Shown one piece after another: positions 36,751 through 45,753 of a stretch of DNA of 64,000 nt (the first letter of the stretch is position 1; each line of letters begins with the position of its first letter). Where the stretch lies: NCBI GenBank assembly GCA_030427145.1, contig JAUHWT010000005.1, forward strand, positions 62,001 to 126,000, in the 5' to 3' direction. Both the position numbers and the translations under genes were made by a program. This stretch comes from Alphaproteobacteria bacterium (GTDB taxonomy: Bacteria; Pseudomonadota; Alphaproteobacteria; Rhodobacterales; Rhodobacteraceae). Below the pieces are notes generated by a model. It was not told the DNA's origin. It saw nothing but the letters and a program-made list of their open reading frames with translations, and did not search any database.

Positions 36751-37866
36751 ATGCGCATTGGCTGCCCCAGAGAGATCAAAAACCAGGAATACCGCGTCGG
36801 CATGACCCCGGCCGCGGCACGGGACGCGGTCGCTTCTGGACATGAGGTGGTGATCGAAGCCGGTGCGGGTGTCGGAGCGGGCTTTGCCGATGAGGATTAT
36901 ACCGCCGCGGGTGCGTCCATTCTCGACACGGCCGAAGAGGTGTTCGAGACGGCCGAGATGGTCGTAAAGGTCAAGGAACCCCAGGCGGAGGAGCGCGCGC
37001 GTCTTCGCGAGGGACAGATCCTGTTCACCTATCTTCATTTGGCGGCCGACCGGCCACAGACCGAGGATCTGATGAAAAGCGGCGTCACCGCCATCGCCTA
37101 TGAGACGGTCACGGACCGGGCGGGCGGTCTGCCGCTGCTTGCGCCGATGTCGGAGGTCGCGGGGCGGCTCGCGCCGCAGGTCGGGGCCTGGACCCTGCAA
37201 AAGGCCAATGGCGGCCGCGGTGTCCTGATGGGCGGCGTACCGGGGGTTGGCCCGGCGAAAGTGGCGGTGATTGGCGGCGGCGTCGTCGGCACCCATGCGG
37301 CCCGGATCGCGGCGGGCATGGGCGCGGAGGTGACGGTGCTCGACAAGTCCCTGCCCCGGATGCGCTATCTCGACGACGTATTTGGCTCGACCTTCCGGGT
37401 GCGCTACGCGTCGGGCGAAAACACCGAGGAACTGGTGGCGGAAAGCGACATGGTGATAGGCGCCGTTCTGATCCCTGGCGCGGCGGCCCCAAAACTCGTC
37501 ACGCGCGAACAGCTCGGCTCCATGAAGCCCGGCGCCGCGATTGTTGACGTGGCGATCGACCAGGGCGGATGCTTCGAGACCTCAAAGGCCACGACCCATG
37601 ACGATCCGATCTATGAGGTGGACGGTATCATGCATTACTGCGTGGCGAACATGCCGGGCGCGGTGGCGCGGACGTCAACGATTGCTCTGGGGAATGCGAC
37701 GATGCCGTTCATGCTGGCCATTGCCAACAAGGGCTGGAAGCAGGCCTGCGCGGATGATCCGCATCTGCTGGCAGGTCTGAACACCCATGCGGGGCATCTG
37801 ACCTATGAGGCGGTCGGTCGGGCGCTCGACATTGAGGTCAGCGCGCCCGCCGATATGGTGGGATAG
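36751..37866 (+). CDS. ald: Alanine dehydrogenase
   Basis: A 371-residue NAD-dependent enzyme that interconverts L-alanine and pyruvate plus ammonia. The N-terminus [20 protein letters not shown], the Lys in VKVKEPQ, the His in TYLHLAAD and the dinucleotide fold [18 protein letters not shown] are all present. An excellent AGGAGAG site lies eight bases before the ATG. Expression is probably controlled by the divergent Lrp-type regulator in response to alanine. Confidence 0.96.
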   Translation: MRIGCPREIKNQEYRVGMTPAAARDAVASGHEVVIEAGAGVGAGFADEDYTAAGASILDTAEEVFETAEMVVKVKEPQAEERARLREGQILFTYLHLAADRPQTEDLMKSGVTAIAYETVTDRAGGLPLLAPMSEVAGRLAPQVGAWTLQKANGGRGVLMGGVPGVGPAKVAVIGGGVVGTHAARIAAGMGAEVTVLDKSLPRMRYLDDVFGSTFRVRYASGENTEELVAESDMVIGAVLIPGAAAPKLVTREQLGSMKPGAAIVDVAIDQGGCFETSKATTHDDPIYEVDGIMHYCVANMPGAVARTSTIALGNATMPFMLAIANKGWKQACADDPHLLAGLNTHAGHLTYEAVGRALDIEVSAPADMVG

Positions 37867-37878
37867 AGCCTTACGGCG

Positions 37879-38289
37879 TCAGGACGGGGCCTGCTGGTTT
37901 TTCATCAGGTCCCGGATTTCGGCCAGAAGCTGCTCGGAACTCGGGGCGGCGGGTTCCTCGGGCTCCGGCTCCTTGACCTCTTCCATGGCCATTTCCTTCA
38001 TCCGGTTCACGCCCTTGACCAGCAGGAAAACGACCCAGGCGATGATTATGAACTTGATGACCGCGTTGATGAAGTTGCCGTACATGAACGAGGCGGCGTT
38101 CTCCCCATCACCGAAACGGATCATGTGGCTGGAAAAATCAACTCCCCCGGTGAACAGACCAATCAGCGGGTTCACCAGATCGTCGACCAGCGACGTCACG
38201 ATTGCCGTAAATGCGGCCCCCATGATGATACCCACGGCCATGTCCATGACATTGCCCCGCGCGATGAAATCCTTGAATTCCTTGAGCAT
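37879..38289 (-). CDS. mscL: Large-conductance mechanosensitive channel MscL
   Basis: A 136-residue channel that opens under membrane tension to release solutes after osmotic downshock. The first helix carries [23 protein letters not shown], the second is [21 protein letters not shown], and a charged C-terminal bundle ends the protein. Length is usual. It converges on ald. Confidence 0.96.
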   Translation of the reverse strand: MLKEFKDFIARGNVMDMAVGIIMGAAFTAIVTSLVDDLVNPLIGLFTGGVDFSSHMIRFGDGENAASFMYGNFINAVIKFIIIAWVVFLLVKGVNRMKEMAMEEVKEPEPEEPAAPSSEQLLAEIRDLMKNQQAPS

Positions 38290-38325
38290 GCTTTCAAACC
38301 CTCCTGCAGAAATGCTCTTTTCCGG

Positions 38326-38781
38326 TCAGCCGGGAAGCTGACCGGTCTCAACATAAACCAGCATCTGAACAACCTGCTCCGGTGTTTCGGCAACGGCGAG
38401 TGCCGCGGCATCGACTTCCTTGAGCGCATGCTGGTGGTCGGGCCCGTGCAGTACGATCAGCGACTTGCCCAGAGCCGCCGCCATTCCGGCGTCAAAGGCC
38501 GCATTCCACTGTTTGTATTTGTCGCCAAAGCGCACCACGACCACATCGGCGTCGCCGATGCCCTTGCGGGTGCGGATGGCGTTGAGCTTGGCACCCTTGT
38601 GGTCGTGCCAGAACTTGTTCGACTCGCCCCCGAGGATGGCCACACCGCAGTCATCGGATGCGTCGTGATCCGTAACGGGTGCTGAAAAACTGACGTCGAG
38701 ACCGGCGGCTTTCACACCGGCCTCAATCTCGTCACGCCAGTCGGTATGAATTTCGCCGGAAAGATAAACTTTCAATGTCAC
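38326..38781 (-). CDS. ytoQ: YtoQ family protein
   Basis: A 151-residue protein of the YtoQ family, with the conserved opening LKVYLSGEIHTDWR and later FWHDHKGAKLNAIRTR. The fold resembles nucleoside 2-deoxyribosyltransferase-like proteins, but no activity is established. The GTG at 38781 has GGGGAG just ahead and gives the family N-terminus; the longer frame to 38871 would overlap pheT. It lies 13 bases after pheT on the same strand. Confidence 0.87.
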   Translation of the reverse strand: MTLKVYLSGEIHTDWRDEIEAGVKAAGLDVSFSAPVTDHDASDDCGVAILGGESNKFWHDHKGAKLNAIRTRKGIGDADVVVVRFGDKYKQWNAAFDAGMAAALGKSLIVLHGPDHQHALKEVDAAALAVAETPEQVVQMLVYVETGQLPG

Positions 38782-38794
38782 GACGCTCCCCTTT

Positions 38795-41200
38795 TTACTG
38801 TCGCAATACTCCGCCGGTAGATTTTTCGACCGCGGACACCACCTTTTTGGAAATGTCACCAATTTCCGCATCGGTCAACGTTGCGGAGACCGGTTGCAGC
38901 CGGATGGAGACGGCCAGCGATTTTTTGCCCGTTCCCATCTGGGCCTCGGCCCGCTCACCGGAAAAGACGTCAAACACGGACGCATCGGCAATCAGCTTCT
39001 TGTCCGCGCCGCGCACGGCTTTCAGCACGTCCTCCGCCTCGACCTGGGCATCCAGAACGAACGCAAAATCACGCTCGACCGGTTGCAGGTCATGAAGGTT
39101 CAATGCCTGGCGGGTCGCACCGCTCTGACGCGGGAACGGGATGGAGTCGAGGAACACGGTGAAACCAACCGCCGGACCCTTCACATCCATGGCGTTCAGC
39201 ACGCGCGGATGGATCTCACCGAAAATCGCCAGCACGTTTTTGGGACCAAGGCACAGCATCGCGTGCCGGCCCGGGTGCCACCACTCGCGGGCATCGCGAC
39301 GGGTCATGAGTTTCGCCGGCGCGCCCAGACGGGACAGAACCGCCTCCACATCCGCCTTGGCGTCATAGAGATCAACCGGACGGCGCGCGCCATGCGGGTC
39401 GCGCGGTCCGGTGTGACCGGTCAGAAGGCCGGACGCCAGCAGATGCTGCTCTCCCGGCTCGCCGCCGTGGAACGCATAGCCGACCTCAAACAACGCCAGG
39501 TCGGAATAGCCACGGGCCTGGTTGCGGGCCGCGGCCTGCAAAAGACCGGGCAGAAGCGCGGGGCGCATGTGGCTCATCTCGCTGGAGATCGGGTTTTCCA
39601 GCCGCATGTTGTCCTTACCGCCCCCGAAGAGCGCCGCGGAGGCCTGGTCGATGAAGCTGTAGGTCACGCACTCGTTGTAGCCCAGCGCCGCGATCTGGCG
39701 ACGGGCTGCGAATTCGCGTTTCTGCATCGGGGTCTGGACCTGGCCCGCCACGCCCGCCGGGCGTTTCATCGGCTGGCTTTCCAGCTGGCTGAGCGACACG
39801 ACGCGGGAGACCTCCTCCACGAGATCGGCCTCGCCCTGCACGTCCGGACGCCATCCTGGAACGGTCACGTCGAGCGTGTCACCGGCTCCGGTCACGCCAA
39901 ATCCAAGCGCGGTCAGGATGCGGGTCTGCTCGTCCCGGGCCACATCCATACCCACCAGTTCCGACACGCGGGCCGGACGCAGGGAATAGCTGCGCGAGTG
40001 GTCGGGCACGTCACCGGCCACAAATATGTCGCTGGGCTCGCCACCGCAGAGATCGAGGATCATTTTAGTCGCGAGTTCCATGCCCTGCTGCGTGAAGGCC
40101 GGGTCGATCCCGCGCTCAAACCGGTAGCGGGCGTCGGAATTGATGCGCAGACGGCGACCGGTGCGGGCGGTGCGGGTCGGATCGAACCAGGCGGCCTCGA
40201 CGAAGACGTTGGTCGTCTCATCGGTGCAGCTCGACGCCAGACCACCCATGATGCCGCCGATCCCCTCAGGTCCGTTATCATCGCACACCAGCGTCTCGGA
40301 GCCGTCGAAGGTGTAGTCCTTCTCATCCAGCGCGGTTAGTTTCTCGCCAGGACGGGCCAAACGCACCGTGATGGAGCCGTGAACCTTGTCGGCGTCAAAC
40401 ACGTGCAGCGGTCGCGCGCGGTCATAGGTCAGGTAGTTGGTGATGTCGACAAGCGCCGAAATCGGGCGCAGCCCGATGGCCTTCAGCCGGTCCTGAAGCC
40501 ACTGCGGCGAGGGCCCGTTTTTGACGTTGCGAATGAGACGCCCCGTGAAAAGCGGACAGGCCTCGGTCGCCACATCAGGGGCGAGATAGACGGGTTTCGG
40601 ACAGGGCTCGTTGCCCTTGACCGGCTCAATCTCCGGCGTGATGACCTTGCCCAGACCACGGGCCGCGAGGTCGCGGGCAATACCGGCCACGCCCAGCGCA
40701 TCAGGGCGGTTCGGCGTAATCGCAATCTCGATCACCGGATCGGAGGGAAACAGGTCCAGATACTTCTGACCAACTTCCGCCGAAGGGTCGAGTTCGATGA
40801 TGCCATCGTGCTCGTCGGACAGTTCCATCTCCCGCTCCGAGAGCATCATGCCGAAGCTCTCGATGCCGCGGATCTTGCCGACCTTGATGGTGGTGTCGAT
40901 GCCGGGGATGTAGTCGCCGGGCGAGGCGATCACGACCTTGATGCCGGCCCGCGCGTTGGGCGCGCCACAGATGATCTGCTTCTCGCCATCCGCTGTCGCA
41001 ACCCGGCAAACCCGCAGCCGGTCCGCATCCGGGTGCTGTTCGGCCTCAAGCACGTGACCCACGGTAAACGGTGCCAGAGCCTCGGAGGGGTCGGTGACGC
41101 CCTCCACCTCCATGCCAAGATCGGTCAGCGCATCCGTGATCGTCTCAAGATCAGCGGTGGTGTCCAGATGCTCTTTGAGCCAGCCAAGCGTGAATTTCAT
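38795..41200 (-). CDS. pheT: Phenylalanine-tRNA ligase beta subunit
   Basis: An 801-residue subunit of the heterotetrameric synthetase that charges tRNA(Phe). Domains in order: N-terminal tRNA-binding EMAP-like fold (about 40-150), B3/4 editing domain (about 210-380), B5 (about 400-475), the catalytic-like core (about 480-680) and the C-terminal FDX-ACB anticodon-binding domain (about 705-800). Follows pheS by 78 bases on the same strand. Confidence 0.97.
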   Translation of the reverse strand: MKFTLGWLKEHLDTTADLETITDALTDLGMEVEGVTDPSEALAPFTVGHVLEAEQHPDADRLRVCRVATADGEKQIICGAPNARAGIKVVIASPGDYIPGIDTTIKVGKIRGIESFGMMLSEREMELSDEHDGIIELDPSAEVGQKYLDLFPSDPVIEIAITPNRPDALGVAGIARDLAARGLGKVITPEIEPVKGNEPCPKPVYLAPDVATEACPLFTGRLIRNVKNGPSPQWLQDRLKAIGLRPISALVDITNYLTYDRARPLHVFDADKVHGSITVRLARPGEKLTALDEKDYTFDGSETLVCDDNGPEGIGGIMGGLASSCTDETTNVFVEAAWFDPTRTARTGRRLRINSDARYRFERGIDPAFTQQGMELATKMILDLCGGEPSDIFVAGDVPDHSRSYSLRPARVSELVGMDVARDEQTRILTALGFGVTGAGDTLDVTVPGWRPDVQGEADLVEEVSRVVSLSQLESQPMKRPAGVAGQVQTPMQKREFAARRQIAALGYNECVTYSFIDQASAALFGGGKDNMRLENPISSEMSHMRPALLPGLLQAAARNQARGYSDLALFEVGYAFHGGEPGEQHLLASGLLTGHTGPRDPHGARRPVDLYDAKADVEAVLSRLGAPAKLMTRRDAREWWHPGRHAMLCLGPKNVLAIFGEIHPRVLNAMDVKGPAVGFTVFLDSIPFPRQSGATRQALNLHDLQPVERDFAFVLDAQVEAEDVLKAVRGADKKLIADASVFDVFSGERAEAQMGTGKKSLAVSIRLQPVSATLTDAEIGDISKKVVSAVEKSTGGVLRQ

Positions 41201-41278
41201 GTCGGAGTCCCGGTGTGACGTCGGTGCAGTGTTGAGACCAGGCCTGCGTGCCTGGGAAGAAAGGCGGCCGGAGCGGTG

Positions 41279-42352
41279 TCAAACACCGCCGCGCAGCGTG
41301 GGCACGTCAAGCGCGCCAAAACCGTAATGGCGCAGCCAGCGCAGGTCGCTGTCGAAGAAGGCGCGCAGGTCGGGAATGCCGTATTTCAGCATCGCGATCC
41401 GGTCGATGCCCATACCGAAGGCAAAGCCCTGCCATTCATTGGGATCGACGCCCGCGGCTTTTAAAACCTTGGGGTGAACCATGCCGGAGCCGAGAACCTC
41501 GAGCCAGTCATCGCCCTGCCCCACCCGGACCTGACCGTCGACCCATTCGCACTGGATGTCGACCTCCGCCGAGGGTTCCGTGAACGGGAAGTAGGACGAG
41601 CGGAACCGGGTTTTGACGGAAGTGCCGAAGAAGGCGGAGAAAAACTCCTCCAGAACCCATTTCAGGTTGGCCATATTGATGTCCCGGTCGATGGCAAGGC
41701 CCTCGATCTGGTGGAACATCGGCGTGTGGGTCTGGTCGTAATCCGAGCGGTACACCCGGCCCGGCGCAATCACGCGGCAGGGCGTGCCATGCGCTTCCAG
41801 GTGGCGGATCTGAACCGGCGAAGTATGGGTGCGCAACACGTTCGGTGCGGCGTTGGAGCCCTCGGCCCGGGCCATGTAGAACGTATCCATCTCCTGACGG
41901 GCGGGATGCTCGGGGGAGATGTTCAGCGCGTCGAAATTGTAGAAATCGGTCTCGATCTGTGGGCCTTCGGCCACGGAGAAACCAAGATCGGCAAAGATCG
42001 TCGTGACCTCCTCGGTCACCTGGGAAATGGGATGCACGCTGCCCTGGCGGGAGGGGCGCGCGCCAAGCGTCACATCCGCCCATTCGGTCGCGAGCCGGGC
42101 GTCGAGCGCGGCGGCGGCCAGCCGGTCCTTTGCTTCCGTGATCGCGTCATTCAGGGTGTTTTTGAGCGCGTTGAGCTCCGGTCCGGCCGTCTTGCGTTCC
42201 TCCGGCGACATCTTGCCCAGCGAGCGCATCAGCAGGGAGACCTCTCCCTTTTTGCCGAGAGCCGCGAGACGCACGTTCTCGAGCGTTGCCTCGTCCGCCG
42301 CGCCGCCGATTTCATTCAGATACCTGTCGCGAAGGTCGGCTATCCCGTCCAT
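41279..42352 (-). CDS. pheS: Phenylalanine-tRNA ligase alpha subunit
   Basis: A 357-residue catalytic subunit. An N-terminal coiled coil (to about residue 90) is followed by the class II core: motif 2 ([20 protein letters not shown]) near 200-220 and motif 3 ([14 protein letters not shown]) near 320. The gap to pheT contains a small CCAGGC/GCCTGG hairpin but no T tract. It is divergent from the DnaJ-like gene. Confidence 0.97.
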   Translation of the reverse strand: MDGIADLRDRYLNEIGGAADEATLENVRLAALGKKGEVSLLMRSLGKMSPEERKTAGPELNALKNTLNDAITEAKDRLAAAALDARLATEWADVTLGARPSRQGSVHPISQVTEEVTTIFADLGFSVAEGPQIETDFYNFDALNISPEHPARQEMDTFYMARAEGSNAAPNVLRTHTSPVQIRHLEAHGTPCRVIAPGRVYRSDYDQTHTPMFHQIEGLAIDRDINMANLKWVLEEFFSAFFGTSVKTRFRSSYFPFTEPSAEVDIQCEWVDGQVRVGQGDDWLEVLGSGMVHPKVLKAAGVDPNEWQGFAFGMGIDRIAMLKYGIPDLRAFFDSDLRWLRHYGFGALDVPTLRGGV

Positions 42353-42435
42353 GTCCGCATCCCGTTTAAGTCAAATTTCCGGGCAGACGCCTATCACAAG
42401 CCCCGTCAATTGCAAGCGGATCGCCCTTTGGGACG

Positions 42436-42464
42436 TTGACATTATGATATCCCGCACCAAAATC
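42436..42464 (+). promoter_or_regulatory. Possible sigma-70 promoter of the CbpA-like gene
   Basis: A consensus TTGACA (42436-42441) and a 17-base spacer precede AAAATC (42459-42464), a poor -10 element. It lies 33 bases ahead of the start codon. Confidence 0.35.
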
Positions 42465-42496
42465 ACGGTTTAACCCAAATTCATACGGACACCCTC

Positions 42497-43405
42497 ATGC
42501 AACCAAACCCCTACGCGGCCCTTGGCGTGTCAAGGGATGCCAGCCAGGAAGAGATCAAGAAAGCCTACCGGAAGATCGCCAAGGAATCCCACCCGGACCT
42601 GAAGCCCGACGACCCGAAGGCCGAGGCGAGATTCAAAGCCGCAACAGTCGCTTACGAGATTTTGGGCGACAAGGACACGCGGGCCAGATTTGACCGGGGC
42701 GAGATCGACGAGACCGGCCAGGAAAAGGGGCAGCAGCGGTTCTATCGCCAGCACACGGGCCGCGAAGGCTCGGCCTTTTCACGCGGTGCGGGGCCGGAGG
42801 ATGTGGGGGACTTCTCCGACCTGTTTCGCGAGATGTTCGGCCAGACACGCCAGTGGGGTGGCGGGCGTCAGGCCCAGGCGAAAGGTCAGGACCGCAAGCT
42901 GAACATGACGGTCGGTTTTCTCGACGCGGTTCTCGGCGGAACGCGGCGGCTGACACTTCCGGGGGGTGGGACGCTGGACGTGAAAATTCCGCAGGGTCTG
43001 ACCGACGGTCAGACCATCCGGCTGCGGGGCAAGGGGGCGCCGGGCGTGGCCGGCGGGCCGCCGGGGGATGCTCTGATCACAGTGGCGGTGTCGAAGCATC
43101 CGGTGTTCCGCCGGGAGGGCGAGGACATCCATGTGGAGCTGCCCATTCGGCTCGATGAGGCGGTGCTCGGCGCGAAGGTGGAGGTGCCGACAGTGACGGG
43201 CAAGGTCGCCCTGAACATCCCGCCCCGGGCCAGCAGCGGTCAGGTTCTGCGGCTCCGTGGACGGGGTGTGGCGAAGGGTGACAAAAAAGGCGACCAGCTG
43301 GTTTCGCTTAAAATCGTTTTACCTGACGAGGTGGATGAGGATCTCACCAAAGTCATGGAAAAATGGCGCGAAACAAAGACCTGGAACCCGCGTCAGGACA
43401 TGTGA
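42497..43405 (+). CDS. CbpA-like DnaJ co-chaperone
   Basis: A 302-residue type II J-protein. The J domain fills residues 4-70 with the HPD motif in KESHPDLKPDD. A Gly- and Arg-containing linker follows, without the Cys-rich zinc domain of true DnaJ. The C-terminal beta-sandwich substrate domains start near residue 130 (GGTRRLTLPGGGTLDVKIP). It should stimulate DnaK, as CbpA does. A terminator hairpin lies after the stop. Confidence 0.92.
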   Translation: MQPNPYAALGVSRDASQEEIKKAYRKIAKESHPDLKPDDPKAEARFKAATVAYEILGDKDTRARFDRGEIDETGQEKGQQRFYRQHTGREGSAFSRGAGPEDVGDFSDLFREMFGQTRQWGGGRQAQAKGQDRKLNMTVGFLDAVLGGTRRLTLPGGGTLDVKIPQGLTDGQTIRLRGKGAPGVAGGPPGDALITVAVSKHPVFRREGEDIHVELPIRLDEAVLGAKVEVPTVTGKVALNIPPRASSGQVLRLRGRGVAKGDKKGDQLVSLKIVLPDEVDEDLTKVMEKWRETKTWNPRQDM

Positions 43406-43427
43406 CCAAATCACCATGCCGCAACGC

Positions 43428-43451
43428 AAAACGCCCCGGACATCCGGGGCG
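43428..43451 (-). terminator. Rho-independent terminator of rpmI-rplT
   Basis: On the minus strand, CGCCCCGGA pairs perfectly with TCCGGGGCG across a TG turn and is followed by TTTT. It can also slow transcription from the convergent CbpA-like gene. Confidence 0.85.
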
Positions 43452-43480
43452 CTTGTTCGTATCCGAAAACCGGTTGAGGC

Positions 43481-43843
43481 TTACGCCAGAGCGGCCTTGG
43501 CCTGGTCCACGATGGAGTTGAACGCATCGGGTTCATGCACGGCCAGATCGGCCAGAACCTTGCGGTCAACCTCGATACCGGCAGTGCTCAGACCATTGAT
43601 AAATTTGGAATAAGTCAGCTCGGCATCATGGGCGCGGACAGCGGCGTTGATGCGCTGGATCCAGAGCGCACGGAAGTTGCGCTTGCGGACCTTGCGGTCG
43701 CGGGTCGCATACTGCTGCGCCTTGTCGACGGCCTGTTTTGCGGTGCGGAAGTTCGTCGAACGGGCGCCGTAGTAACCGGAGGCCTGTTTGATGACTTTAC
43801 GGTGACGGGCGTGGGTTTTTACACCACCTTTTACGCGTGACAT
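43481..43843 (-). CDS. rplT: 50S ribosomal protein L20
   Basis: A 120-residue primary rRNA-binding protein needed early in large-subunit assembly. It starts [17 protein letters not shown] and carries [16 protein letters not shown], both family hallmarks. It follows rpmI by 13 bases. infC, which often heads this operon in other bacteria, is not upstream. Confidence 0.98.
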   Translation of the reverse strand: MSRVKGGVKTHARHRKVIKQASGYYGARSTNFRTAKQAVDKAQQYATRDRKVRKRNFRALWIQRINAAVRAHDAELTYSKFINGLSTAGIEVDRKVLADLAVHEPDAFNSIVDQAKAALA

Positions 43844-43856
43844 GTTTCAGGCCTCC

Positions 43857-44057
43857 TTAGCGGCTGTAGGGCATGTAGGATTTAACGATCTTCGCATCCG
43901 CATCGGACAGGGTCGTGGTGCCCCGTGCCTGACGGATGAACTTGGTGGACCGTTTGATCATGCCGTGCCGTTTGCCGGCCTGGGCGGCCAGTACGCGGCC
44001 GGAAGCCGTTACCTTGAAACGCTTTTTCGCGCTCGACTTTGTCTTCATCTTGGGCAT
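43857..44057 (-). CDS. rpmI: 50S ribosomal protein L35
   Basis: A 66-residue basic ribosomal protein ([20 protein letters not shown], then [10 protein letters not shown]). ATG 44057 has a near-perfect AAGGAG site. The open frame runs further upstream, but only this start gives the family length. A strong promoter lies 77-105 bases upstream. Confidence 0.97.
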   Translation of the reverse strand: MPKMKTKSSAKKRFKVTASGRVLAAQAGKRHGMIKRSTKFIRQARGTTTLSDADAKIVKSYMPYSR

Positions 44058-44133
44058 TTCCAGCTCCTTGTCAGGATTGGTGTTGAGGCACGACTCGGCA
44101 GCCCTTTTGAGCCGGCGCGCCAGTGAAGCGTGG

Positions 44134-44162
44134 CTTATAGGGGGGCCACCCCGCCCGGTCAA
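44134..44162 (-). promoter_or_regulatory. Strong sigma-70 promoter of rpmI-rplT
   Basis: On the minus strand TTGACC (44157-44162) and TATAAG (44134-44139) are separated by exactly 17 bases, rich in G and C. Transcription should begin near 44127, giving a leader of about 70 bases. Confidence 0.8.
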
Positions 44163-44357
44163 GTACCCTGTGCGACCCGTCCCAAACCGGTCATTCAAGT
44201 GTCCCAACCGGCCTGGCAGGTGGCGCAGATGTGCAGGGATTTGGCACAGATTGTGAATCAAATGGCACAGATTGCACGGGGTTTTCCCAAAACGGGGGGT
44301 TTTTGGGTGGGGTTTTGCGGTGAATGGTGCAGCCCGGGGGCCATGGATCTTTAGGAG
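44163..44357. other. Repeat-rich intergenic region upstream of the rpmI promoter
   Basis: There is no convincing gene here. It contains one ACCGGTCATT motif (44186-44195), three copies of a 21-base unit (44221-44283), a CCCAAAA/TTTTGGG stem, and G tracts at 44278-44281, 44294-44299, 44305-44307 and 44309-44312. GC content drops from about 44360 onward, marking the edge of the accessory islet. Confidence 0.6.
44221..44283. repeat. Three-copy 21-bp tandem repeat
   Basis: Units begin at 44221, 44242 and 44263. The conserved half is TGGCACAGATTG in copies two and three, and TGGCGCAGATGT in copy one; the other half of each unit has diverged. The 21-base period equals two DNA helical turns. Confidence 0.6.
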
Positions 44358-44537
44358 CTAGACCAGGACGAACTGCCGCTTCTGGAGAGTCCTTCGGGAG
44401 CGATCTGAATCGGTGACGGCTCTGCGGACTTTGTTAACTTTTTCTACAACCGTGCCAATGGCCGCTTTCCAAATCTTATCTGCAATCGAAACCTGCTTGT
44501 GGTCTCGACTGAGATTTTTCAGCCTCCTAGTTTCCAA
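44358..44537 (-). CDS. Possible small basic ORF overlapping the end of the AAA+ gene
   Basis: An open frame of 59 codons begins at a TTG inside the last codons of the ATPase gene, in the -1 frame relative to it, and ends at TAG 44358-44360. The product would be Lys/Arg-rich and helical (LKNLSRDHKQVSIADKIWK near the start, LQKRQFVLV at the end). AGGAGG sits at the ATPase stop, but no normal start codon is spaced after it. Expression could use the TTG, re-initiation or a frameshift; it may also be a decayed gene end. No family is recognised. Confidence 0.35.
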   Translation of the reverse strand: METRRLKNLSRDHKQVSIADKIWKAAIGTVVEKVNKVRRAVTDSDRSRRTLQKRQFVLV

Positions 44538-45694
44538 TTTCGCCGGAGATAATCGTCGAACATTGGGACAGTGAAATCTATGTCGCCATACTGAGGACTG
44601 TAAATCATTCCCTTGTCGATGATTTGCGCTCGACGAGGTCCAAGTTTGGAAGGAGGCTCACCCAGATGTTCGGCGACCTCTGAGGAGCGATAAGGGCCTT
44701 TGCCCAGCTCTGCCATCGCGACCACGTACTCGCGCTCCTTTGGTGTTAGTCTGTCAAACCGGACTTGGAAGAATCCGTCGTCCAGTCTCTTCAGAGCATT
44801 GTCGGTGGCCTTCGTGACGTCCCCAACATCAATCGGTGACCCGTCAGCAGTATTCCAAGATTGGAACCCCCACTCTTGCAAAAAGTATGGATAACCTTCA
44901 GTGATTTTGTTGATTTCACCCAGAGCAGCGTCGGTTATCACTTCGCCTTCTTCCTCTATAGGTCCTCGTACCGCTTTCAAGGCAGCTTCTTCATCGAGGG
45001 GCCCAACTTTTGGGTAAGAAAAGAGCCGTTCAGCATATGATTTGGCATCGCCAGAAAGACCAGCCAGCTGCGGAAGCCCCGCGCCAAAAAAGATTACTGG
45101 AAGCTGTTTTTGGCCAACCTTGTGGATAGCAACAATTAGCGCTGCCAGCTCATTTGATTTGAGGTATTGAACCTCATCAATGAGAAGGCACCAACCCTTG
45201 CCGGCTGCTTTTGCAGCGTCCCCAATCGCGACGAACATATCAGGGAGATCGTACTCGAGATTTCCGCTATCCGCTACGCCTGGTTCTGGGTCGACGGAAA
45301 CTGATAAATCCCCGATCTGTACTTTGAATGCTTTGGCAAAGCTCCTCAGAGCTTTCATTGCGGCGTGCGTTTTTGCTTTAGCGTTCTCCACCAACGACAG
45401 CTTTCGGAGTACTTGCTGCATCCTTGGGTATAAAAGCTCAGCAAAAGGTTTGTCCTCGGGTGCTTCGATAACAGATGTTAGATAGTCATGTTCATCGGCA
45501 GCGTTTTCGATAGTGTTGAGCAAAACGGTTTTGCCGGTCCCGCGTAGTCCAAGCAGCATTTGAGACTGCGCATGCTTGCCAACCAACATCCTCTTCATCG
45601 CAATGTTTGCATTTGAGATAATCTCATCTCGACCGGCAAGTTCCGGTGGTTGTGAGCCCGCGCCGGGCGCGAATGGGTTTCTAACAGGATCCAT
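44519..45694 (-). CDS. Standalone AAA+ ATPase with C-terminal winged-helix region
   Basis: A 391-residue P-loop ATPase of the AAA_16/archaeal-ATPase kind. Walker A GLRGTGKT (residues 49-56) and Walker B WCLLIDEVQYL (near 168) are intact, and a sensor-like FFGAGLPQL follows. The C-terminal 75 residues (LTPKEREYVVAMAELG, SSEVAEHLG, KGMIYSPQYGDIDFTVP) look like a winged helix that could bind DNA. GC content is far lower than in the flanking genes, a sign of transfer. AGGTAG precedes the ATG. A perfect inverted repeat lies over its predicted promoter. Role unknown; replication, mobile-element or defence functions are all possible. Confidence 0.82.
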   Translation of the reverse strand: MDPVRNPFAPGAGSQPPELAGRDEIISNANIAMKRMLVGKHAQSQMLLGLRGTGKTVLLNTIENAADEHDYLTSVIEAPEDKPFAELLYPRMQQVLRKLSLVENAKAKTHAAMKALRSFAKAFKVQIGDLSVSVDPEPGVADSGNLEYDLPDMFVAIGDAAKAAGKGWCLLIDEVQYLKSNELAALIVAIHKVGQKQLPVIFFGAGLPQLAGLSGDAKSYAERLFSYPKVGPLDEEAALKAVRGPIEEEGEVITDAALGEINKITEGYPYFLQEWGFQSWNTADGSPIDVGDVTKATDNALKRLDDGFFQVRFDRLTPKEREYVVAMAELGKGPYRSSEVAEHLGEPPSKLGPRRAQIIDKGMIYSPQYGDIDFTVPMFDDYLRRNWKLGG

Positions 45695-45704
45695 CGATCT
45701 ACCT

Positions 45705-45750
45705 ACATCTAACTGGTTATATGGAATATGACATATAACCAGTTAGATGT
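45705..45750. repeat. Perfect 18-bp inverted repeat upstream of the AAA+ gene
   Basis: ACATCTAACTGGTTATAT (45705-45722) is the exact reverse complement of 45733-45750, with a 10-base spacer. It begins 11 bases before the ATPase start codon and covers the predicted -10 element and spacer, as an operator would. Confidence 0.9.
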
Positions 45751-45753
45751 CGA
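45725..45753 (-). promoter_or_regulatory. Predicted promoter of the AAA+ gene inside the palindrome
   Basis: On the minus strand TCGACA (45748-45753) is followed after 17 bases by CATATT (45725-45730). Five of six and four of six bases match consensus. The inverted repeat overlaps nearly all of it. Confidence 0.5.

Noticed and set aside
41238-41255. The CCAGGC/GCCTGG hairpin between pheS and pheT as a terminator
   Set aside because: Six pairs only and no T run on either strand; pheT needs the same transcript.
44221-44283. The 21-bp repeat as a CRISPR array
   Set aside because: Units are directly adjacent with no unique spacers, only three copies exist, and no cas genes are present.
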